Assembly: GCF_000380065.1 (NCBI RefSeq) | Contig: NZ_KB904372.1 | Location: 1-32,231 of the forward strand | From: Streptococcus massiliensis DSM 18628 | Lineage (GTDB): Bacteria; Bacillota; Bacilli; Lactobacillales; Streptococcaceae | Reading direction: 5' to 3' | DNA: 32,231 nt | Shown here: positions 27,303-32,231 of the stretch, piece by piece | Numbering within the stretch: position 1 is the first letter of the stretch | How the letters are laid out: the number at the start of each line of letters is the position of its first letter | Program-made: the position numbers and the translations under genes | Notes under the pieces: model-generated | The model's input: the letters and a program-made list of their open reading frames with translations, nothing else | Databases searched by the model: none | Told to the model about the DNA's origin: nothing

Positions 27303-27313
27303 ATTGATTTTTC

Positions 27314-27322
27314 TGCTATAAT
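27314..27322 (+). promoter_or_regulatory. Promoter of recJ (extended -10)
   Basis: TGC-TATAAT, with TATAAT at 27317-27322, lies directly after the terminator T run. No clear -35 is seen. Confidence 0.65.
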
Positions 27323-27355
27323 AGAGGATGGAATTTACAGAAAGAGTTGACATTC

Positions 27356-29572
27356 ATGATTACATCAAAATACGACTGGCAGTTTGCGCCTCATTTTTCG
27401 GACGAGCACTTTCTCAAACTTGCCAAAAAAGCAGGGCTAGAGCCGTCGGTTGCGAGTCTCCTTTACCAAAGAGGCATTCAGACTGAAAAAGACCTGGCTC
27501 AGTTTTTAGAGCCTGATTTGGTGGCGCTTTATGACCCTTATCTGCTGCACGATATGGACAAGGCGGTGGCACGGATTCGATCGGCGATTGAAAATTACGA
27601 GCAAATCCTCATCTACGGTGACTACGATGCAGACGGGATGACCTCGGCTTCCATTGTCAAAGAAGCCTTGGAGCAGCTGGGGGCAGAGTGTCAGGTCTAT
27701 CTGCCTAATCGTTTCACAGACGGCTACGGGCCCAACAGCAGCGTTTACAAGTATTTTATAGAAAATCAAGGTATTTCCCTCATTATTACAGTAGATAATG
27801 GGGTGTCAGGACTGGAGGCGATTGAGCTGGCTCAAAGCATGGGCGTTGACGTCATTGTCACCGACCACCACTCTATGCCCGAAGTCTTGCCTGAGGCTTA
27901 TGCCATTGTTCATCCGGAACATGGCGGAGCGGATTATCCTTTTAAGCACTTGGCTGGTTGCGGGGTGGCTTTTAAGCTGGCGACGGCTCTTTTGGAGGAA
28001 GTCCAAGTGGAGCTGCTGGACTTGGTTGCCATTGGAACGATTGCCGATATGGTCAGCTTGACCGATGAAAATAGGATTTTGGTCAAGTACGGCTTGTCTG
28101 TGCTGAAAAACACTCAGCGCATCGGCCTGCAAGAGCTTTTCAAAATCGCTGGCATTCAAGCCCATGAAATCAACGAAGAAACCGTTGGTTTTCAGCTGGC
28201 ACCACGCCTCAATGCCCTTGGACGCTTGGACGACCCCAATCCCGCTATCGAATTGTTGACAGGATTTGATGAGGAAGAAGCGCATGCCATTGCCCTTATG
28301 ATTAACCAAAAAAATGACGAGCGCAAAGAAATCGTTCAAGCCATTCATGACGAGGCTAGAAGCATGGTTGATCCTAAGAAACCCGTTCAAGTCTTGGCTA
28401 AAGAAGGCTGGAATCCGGGCGTTTTGGGTATCGTTGCTGGGCGGCTCTTGGAAGAATTGCACCAGCCAGTCATCGTGCTCAATATCGAAAATGGTCTGGC
28501 CAAAGGCAGCGCCCGTTCGCTAGAAGCGGTCAACATTTTTGAGGCGCTGGATCAGCACCGCGACTTGTTTGTGGCTTTTGGTGGGCACGCAGGAGCCGCA
28601 GGCATGACCCTAGAAGTGGACAAGCTAGCAGCTCTTTCAGACACCTTGTCCGCCTATATCAAGGACAATCAGCTAGATTTGTCCAGCAAAAACGAGCTCT
28701 TTTTGGACGAAGAATTATCTCTGCCCGAGTTGAGCTTGGATACGCTGAAAAACTTTGAAAAGCTAGCTCCATTTGGCATGGACAATAAAAAGCCAGTTTT
28801 CTATCTCAAGGATTTCAAGGTCGAAAATACCCGCACCATGGGGCAAAATAATGCCCACCTCAAACTGAAAATTGCCCAAGACGGAGCTAGTTTTGAAGTG
28901 GTCGCCTTTGGACTAGGGGCGCTTGCGACGGAGTTTGCTCAGACCAAAAATCTGGAATTGGCGGTCAGCCTTTCGGTCAACCAGTGGAATGGACAGACCA
29001 GCCTTCAGCTCATGCTGATTGACGTCCGCGTTGAGGGCGTGCAGCTCTTCAATATCCGCGGCAAACATGCAGCCCTGCCCGCTCAAGTTCCGATTTTGCG
29101 CTTTTCTGAGGAGCTTCCTTCTTTGGAAAATAGCAGAGCTGTCGTCGTTTATGACCTACCAGATGATTTGCAAGTGCTGAAAGACTTGCTTCAGTCTCAC
29201 GATTTTGAAGCCATTTACTTTAAAAATGAAATCACTCAGCCTTACTATCTGACGGGCTACGGCACGCGTGAGCAATTTGCCAAGCTCTACAAAACCATTT
29301 ACCAATTCCCAGAATTTGACGTCCGCTACAAGCTCAAAGACTTGGCTAATTATCTTAAGATTGACCAGATTTTACTAGTCAAGATGATCCAGATTTTTGA
29401 AGAATTGGGCTTTGTCATGATCAAAGACGGCGTCATGACTGTCAACAAAAATGCCCAAAAACGCGAGATTGAAGAAAGCCAGATTTATCAAGACCTAAAA
29501 GCCAAGGTCAAGGAGCAAGAACTCATGGCACTCGCTACCGTGCAGGAAATTTATGACTATCTCATGCAATAA
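27356..29572 (+). CDS. recJ: Single-stranded-DNA-specific exonuclease RecJ
   Basis: RecJ degrades single-stranded DNA 5' to 3' in recombination and repair. The 738-residue protein has the DHH phosphoesterase motifs YGDYDADG (87-94), VDNG (146-149) and TDHH (169-172), then FQLAPRLNALGR, and the DHHA1 motif GHAGAAGM. A long C-terminal region, about 200 residues beyond the core, is typical of Firmicute RecJ. I start at the ATG 27356 (MITSKYDWQ) instead of an in-frame TTG nine bases upstream; the ribosome site is weak either way. It has its own promoter. Confidence 0.95.
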   Translation: MITSKYDWQFAPHFSDEHFLKLAKKAGLEPSVASLLYQRGIQTEKDLAQFLEPDLVALYDPYLLHDMDKAVARIRSAIENYEQILIYGDYDADGMTSASIVKEALEQLGAECQVYLPNRFTDGYGPNSSVYKYFIENQGISLIITVDNGVSGLEAIELAQSMGVDVIVTDHHSMPEVLPEAYAIVHPEHGGADYPFKHLAGCGVAFKLATALLEEVQVELLDLVAIGTIADMVSLTDENRILVKYGLSVLKNTQRIGLQELFKIAGIQAHEINEETVGFQLAPRLNALGRLDDPNPAIELLTGFDEEEAHAIALMINQKNDERKEIVQAIHDEARSMVDPKKPVQVLAKEGWNPGVLGIVAGRLLEELHQPVIVLNIENGLAKGSARSLEAVNIFEALDQHRDLFVAFGGHAGAAGMTLEVDKLAALSDTLSAYIKDNQLDLSSKNELFLDEELSLPELSLDTLKNFEKLAPFGMDNKKPVFYLKDFKVENTRTMGQNNAHLKLKIAQDGASFEVVAFGLGALATEFAQTKNLELAVSLSVNQWNGQTSLQLMLIDVRVEGVQLFNIRGKHAALPAQVPILRFSEELPSLENSRAVVVYDLPDDLQVLKDLLQSHDFEAIYFKNEITQPYYLTGYGTREQFAKLYKTIYQFPEFDVRYKLKDLANYLKIDQILLVKMIQIFEELGFVMIKDGVMTVNKNAQKREIEESQIYQDLKAKVKEQELMALATVQEIYDYLMQ

Positions 29573-29620
29573 AAGCTGCTGTTTCAATCAGAGCTTATAT
29601 TGAGATTTCTTGTCATTTTC

Positions 29621-29649
29621 TTTCACATTCATCGAAAACGTGATATAAT
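29621..29649 (+). promoter_or_regulatory. Promoter of apt
   Basis: A perfect -10 TATAAT (29644-29649) with a weak -35 TTTCAC (29621-29626) at 17 bases. Confidence 0.6.
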
Positions 29650-29682
29650 AGAGAGTAAAAATTTTTTGAGAGAAAGATAAAC

Positions 29683-30195
29683 ATGGATTTAAAAGATTAC
29701 ATTGCTACTATTGAAAATTATCCGCAAGAGGGGATTATTTTCCGCGACATCAGCCCTTTAATGGCTGATGGGAGTGCTTACAGTTACGCTATTCGAGAAA
29801 TCGTACAATATGCAACAGACAAGAAGATTGACATGATTGTTGGACCAGAAGCCCGCGGTTTCATTGTTGGTTGTCCAGTCGCTTACGAATTGGGTGTTGG
29901 ATTTGCTCCAGTGCGTAAGCCCGGTAAATTGCCACGCGAGGTCATTTCAGCTAATTATGAAAAAGAATATGGTATAGATACTTTAACCATGCACGCTGAT
30001 TCTATCAAGCCGGGGCAACGTGTGCTCATTGTAGATGATTTGCTGGCGACAGGTGGAACGGTCAAGGCGACGATTGAGATGATTGAGCGTCTGGGCGGCG
30101 TGGTAGCAGGTTGTGCCTTTCTGATCGAATTGGACGATTTGAAAGGGCGCGAAGCGATTGGCGACTACGATTACAAAGTGCTCATGCATTATTAA
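29683..30195 (+). CDS. apt: Adenine phosphoribosyltransferase
   Basis: Apt makes AMP from adenine and PRPP in purine salvage. The 170-residue protein has the PRPP motif [13 protein letters not shown] (114-126), [10 protein letters not shown] and KPGKLPREV, all typical. It has its own promoter after recJ. No clear terminator follows, only a weak GATATA/TATATC pairing, so transcripts may run into metA. Confidence 0.97.
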   Translation: MDLKDYIATIENYPQEGIIFRDISPLMADGSAYSYAIREIVQYATDKKIDMIVGPEARGFIVGCPVAYELGVGFAPVRKPGKLPREVISANYEKEYGIDTLTMHADSIKPGQRVLIVDDLLATGGTVKATIEMIERLGGVVAGCAFLIELDDLKGREAIGDYDYKVLMHY

Positions 30196-30231
30196 GATAT
30201 AGGTGAAATTTATATCTAGATAGAGAAAAAC

Positions 30232-30248
30232 TATAATTGCAAACTATA
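30232..30248. promoter_or_regulatory. MET-box-like palindrome at the metA promoter
   Basis: TATAATTGCAAACTATA matches 15 of 17 positions of the streptococcal MET-box as I recall it (TATAGTTTSAAACTATA, bound by MtaR/MetR-type LysR regulators). It overlaps the -35 box. The CpsY-type regulator in this window is a candidate binder. Confidence 0.65.
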
Positions 30249-30265
30249 TCTCCTTTGGTTATAAT
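30237..30265 (+). promoter_or_regulatory. Promoter of metA
   Basis: TTGCAA (30237-30242) and a perfect TATAAT (30260-30265) are 17 bases apart. Confidence 0.85.
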
Positions 30266-30289
30266 AGACATATACAACAAAGGAGATAT
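30246..30289. repeat. Perfect 12-bp inverted repeat enclosing the metA -10 and containing its ribosome binding site
   Basis: ATATCTCCTTTG (30246-30257) is exactly complementary to CAAAGGAGATAT (30278-30289). The right arm holds the site AAAGGAG of metA. The left arm lies between the -35 and -10, so only a transcript entering from apt would contain both arms and mask the site. Confidence 0.85.
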
Positions 30290-30293
30290 TTTC

Positions 30294-31238
30294 ATGCCGA
30301 TTAAGATTGATAAACAGTTACCAGCAGTTGAGAAACTAAGTTCTGAGAATATCTTTGTTATGGACGATGATAGAGCGATTCATCAGGATATTCGTCCCTT
30401 AAAGATTTTGATTTTAAATCTTATGCCACAGAAAATAGTCACTGAAGCTCAGCTTTTACGCCATCTGGCCAATACTCCCTTGCAGTTAGACGTTGAGTTC
30501 CTTTATATGACCAGTCATTCGTCAAAAACGACGAGTCTAGAGCATATGGAGACTTTCTACAAGACTTTCGACCAAGTTTGCGACCGTTATTTTGATGGCT
30601 TGATTATCACGGGTGCCCCTGTTGAAAATCTAGCTTTTGAAGAGGTAGACTACTGGCAGGAGTTAGCCGAAGTAATTGAATGGTCTAAAACACACGTTTA
30701 CTCGACCCTTCACATTTGCTGGGGCGCACAAGCTGGGCTGTATGCTCGCTATGGTGTAGATAAAGTTCTGAAAGAGAAAAAACTTTCCGGAGTATATTCG
30801 CAGTCAACGCCAAGAGAACCACATCTTCTTTTTCGTGGCTTTGATGATGAGTTTTTGGCACCGCATTCGCGTCATACTGAAGTGTTACGAGAGGATGTTT
30901 TACAAAAAACTAATTTGGAGATTTTGTCTAGTGGTAAAGATGTAGGCTTGTCCATTCTTGCTAGCCGTGATTTGCGGGAGGTTTATAGTTTCGGACACTT
31001 AGAATACGACCGTGACACGCTTGCCAAGGAATACTTCCGAGATGTCAAGGCGGGCTTAGAGCCGCATCTGCCAGAGAATTATTTTCCAAGTAATGATTCA
31101 GATCAGACACCAAGCTTACGCTGGAGCCTAGCAGCAGCGCTCTTTTTTAATAACTGGGTCAATTATGCTGTCTATCAAGAAACGCCATTTGATTGGGAAA
31201 AATCAGAAAATGATGTATCTTTTTTTGCTTATTTATGA
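30294..31238 (+). CDS. metA: Homoserine O-acetyltransferase (MetA/HTS family)
   Basis: This enzyme acylates homoserine in methionine synthesis. The 314-residue protein has the catalytic Cys142 (HICWGAQAG), His235 and Glu237 (SFGHLEYD). Residue 111 is Glu (APVENLAF). In the family, Glu at this position goes with acetyl-CoA and Gly with succinyl-CoA, so acetyltransferase is the likelier activity. I start at 30294, behind AAAGGAG, not at an upstream in-frame ATG that falls among the promoter boxes. Control is probably through the MET-box-like palindrome. Confidence 0.94.
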   Translation: MPIKIDKQLPAVEKLSSENIFVMDDDRAIHQDIRPLKILILNLMPQKIVTEAQLLRHLANTPLQLDVEFLYMTSHSSKTTSLEHMETFYKTFDQVCDRYFDGLIITGAPVENLAFEEVDYWQELAEVIEWSKTHVYSTLHICWGAQAGLYARYGVDKVLKEKKLSGVYSQSTPREPHLLFRGFDDEFLAPHSRHTEVLREDVLQKTNLEILSSGKDVGLSILASRDLREVYSFGHLEYDRDTLAKEYFRDVKAGLEPHLPENYFPSNDSDQTPSLRWSLAAALFFNNWVNYAVYQETPFDWEKSENDVSFFAYL

Positions 31239-31246
31239 GAGGGAAT

Positions 31247-31915
31247 ATGACTTATCTAGCTTCTTTTAAAACTGGAAACCTGGTTTTGCCAAGTGATCTA
31301 CTTTTTCATTATAAAGAAATCTTTGAAACTAGTGACGATTTTTTGGTATGGCAATTTTTTTACTTACAAAATACAACAGCCTTAAATGAAATTTCGCCTA
31401 GTAAAATTGCTGACAGCACGGGGCAAACTGTTTCTGAAGTCAATCGTTCTATGTCGCGTTTGATGGAAAAGGGGCTGCTTGTCTATAAAACCATTGAATT
31501 GAGTGGTGAAGTGGAAGAAATTTTTGATGCGACACCTGCCTTAGAAAAGTTGGATATTCTTCTTTCCCCCAAAAAAGAAATAACGGAGAAGACAAACACT
31601 CTCAAAGATTTGGTTGAGACTTTCCAGCAAGAATTGGGACGATTGTTGACTCCATTTGAGATTGAGGACTTGACCAAGACCGTGCAGGAGGATAAGACCA
31701 GTCCTGATTTGGTCAAGGCTGCTCTGCGGGAGGCGGTCTTTAATGGCAAGGCTAATTGGAAGTATATCCAAGCGATTTTGCGCAACTGGCGGCGCGAGGG
31801 CATCACAACTCCAGCTCAGGTAGAAGCCAAGCGAGCAGAGCGCGAAGCGACTAATCCGCAGAATGTCACGGTTTCTGACGACTTCCTCAACGCCATGGAC
31901 TTGTGGAAAGACTGA
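31247..31915 (+). CDS. dnaD: DnaD family replication protein
   Basis: DnaD takes part in replication initiation and restart in Firmicutes by helping load the helicase. The 222-residue protein has an N-terminal winged-helix part (about 1-100, with SPSKIADSTGQTVSEVNRSM). Its C-terminal DnaB_2/DnaD domain is at about 125-195 and includes the motif WKYIQAILRNWRREGI. The ATG at 31247 follows GAGAGGGA; an in-frame ATG at 31235 overlapping the metA stop is possible. It may be read with metA. Confidence 0.9.
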   Translation: MTYLASFKTGNLVLPSDLLFHYKEIFETSDDFLVWQFFYLQNTTALNEISPSKIADSTGQTVSEVNRSMSRLMEKGLLVYKTIELSGEVEEIFDATPALEKLDILLSPKKEITEKTNTLKDLVETFQQELGRLLTPFEIEDLTKTVQEDKTSPDLVKAALREAVFNGKANWKYIQAILRNWRREGITTPAQVEAKRAEREATNPQNVTVSDDFLNAMDLWKD

Positions 31916-31987
31916 AAACTATGATTAAAAAGGAAAAGAGCTGAGACTTATGTCGGCTCTTTGTCAACTGTAGTGGGTTGATGTCAG

Positions 31988-32231
31988 CTAAGATCTGGAG
32001 AGAACCGAATTGGTTCTCTCCTTTTTGATATTTAAAGCGATGAGAATTCTAGTTTTAAAGTTGTCAAAGTTCCGAAAGCCGAAAGCGTTGCGCTTGATAA
32101 CCTTGATAAGGTTGTTAGTGGCCTCTAGCTTAGCATTTGAGTAGGGAAGTTCCAAAGCATTGATAATCTTGTCCCTCTCTTTCAAAAAAGTCTTAAAAAC
32201 AGTCTGAAAGATAGGGTTTACAGAAGAAATT
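31988..32231 (-). CDS. ISL3-family transposase, C-terminal fragment (runs off window)
   Basis: About 80 C-terminal residues are visible on the minus strand, open to the window edge. The conserved end reads YSNAKLEATNNLIKVIKRNA then FGFRNFDNFKTRILIALNIK, which is characteristic of ISL3 DDE transposases; the Glu of LEATNN is the expected third catalytic acid. The stop is at 31990-31988. Nothing in the visible part suggests damage. Confidence 0.92.
   Translation of the reverse strand, partial: ISSVNPIFQTVFKTFLKERDKIINALELPYSNAKLEATNNLIKVIKRNAFGFRNFDNFKTRILIALNIKKERTNSVLSRS
31997..32026 (+). terminator. Plus-strand terminator inside the ISL3 element
   Basis: GGAGAGAACC/GGTTCTCTCC (31997-32006 with 32012-32021) is followed by TTTTT on the plus strand. 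It overlaps the last codons of the minus-strand transposase, so it would stop transcripts entering from dnaD and running antisense to the transposase. Confidence 0.85.

Larger units (their letters stand above)
31955..32231 (-). mobile_element. Right-edge ISL3-family insertion sequence, transposase-end side (partial)
   Basis: The element begins at the terminal repeat GGCTCTTTGTCAACTGTAGT (31955) and runs off the right edge. The motifs GGCTCT and CTGTAGTGGGT are shared with the left-edge copy. Its transposase lies on the minus strand, the same orientation as the left copy. The outer end lies outside the window. Confidence 0.8.

Noticed and set aside
30196-30293. SAM riboswitch or T-box in the metA leader
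   Set aside because: The untranslated region is too short for either, has no conserved core, and the promoter lies within 60 bases of the start.

Overview
The window is chromosomal DNA of a low-GC Firmicute, almost certainly a Streptococcus. The evidence is the cpsY-lspA-rluD block followed by proB-proA-proC, a 703-residue ClpL, the miaA-hflX-(unknown)-rnz-SDR-recJ-apt order, and an L27 made with a cleavable N-terminal extension next to its Prp protease. It fits a Streptococcus suis-like lineage, but the species is inference.

Layout. (1) 1-155: the transposase-start end of an ISL3-family IS, running off the left edge. (2) 156-1378: L21 leader and rplU-prp-rpmA. (3) 1425-5164: a tandem GNAT protein, then the overlapping set cpsY, lspA, rluD and a CbrC-like zinc protein. 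(4) 5253-8441: proB-proA-proC. (5) 8541-9519: YjdM and a Pr6Pr-like membrane protein. (6) 9520-15245: a PyrR attenuator, pyrR, pyrP, pyrB, then two reading frames related to the two carbamoyl-phosphate synthetase subunits. (7) 15352-17840: a TPR-like protein, mmuM and a formate/nitrite transporter. (8) 18005-20116: clpL. (9) 20180-21402: L10 leader, rplJ, rplL. (10) 21556-21867: tRNA-Arg(CCT) and, on the minus strand, a 56-residue DUF3042-like gene. (11) 21983-27125: miaA, hflX, an unknown protein, rnz, an SDR oxidoreductase and a methyltransferase. (12) 27126-30195: a structured intergenic element, recJ, apt. (13) 30294-31915: metA and dnaD. (14) 31955-32231: the transposase-end side of a second ISL3-family IS.

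The most unusual content is the carA/carB-like pair at 12595-15245. Both frames are open, have ribosome binding sites and overlap by ATGA, yet both look catalytically dead. The CarA-like protein has Gly where the glutaminase Cys should be and Asn where the His should be. The CarB-like protein is half length, lacks the ATP-binding loop region and the metal ligands, and lacks the second synthetase unit. The pyrimidine operon therefore encodes a PyrB that needs carbamoyl phosphate next to a synthetase that probably cannot make it. This is either a maintained pseudoenzyme pair or a decay that has kept its frames, with carbamoyl phosphate coming from elsewhere.

Methionine and homocysteine functions recur: a CpsY/MtaR-type regulator, MmuM, and MetA with a MET-box-like palindrome at its promoter. 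The metA leader also has a perfect 12-bp inverted repeat containing its ribosome binding site. The two partial ISL3 copies lie in the same orientation around about 31.8 kb of mostly core genes.
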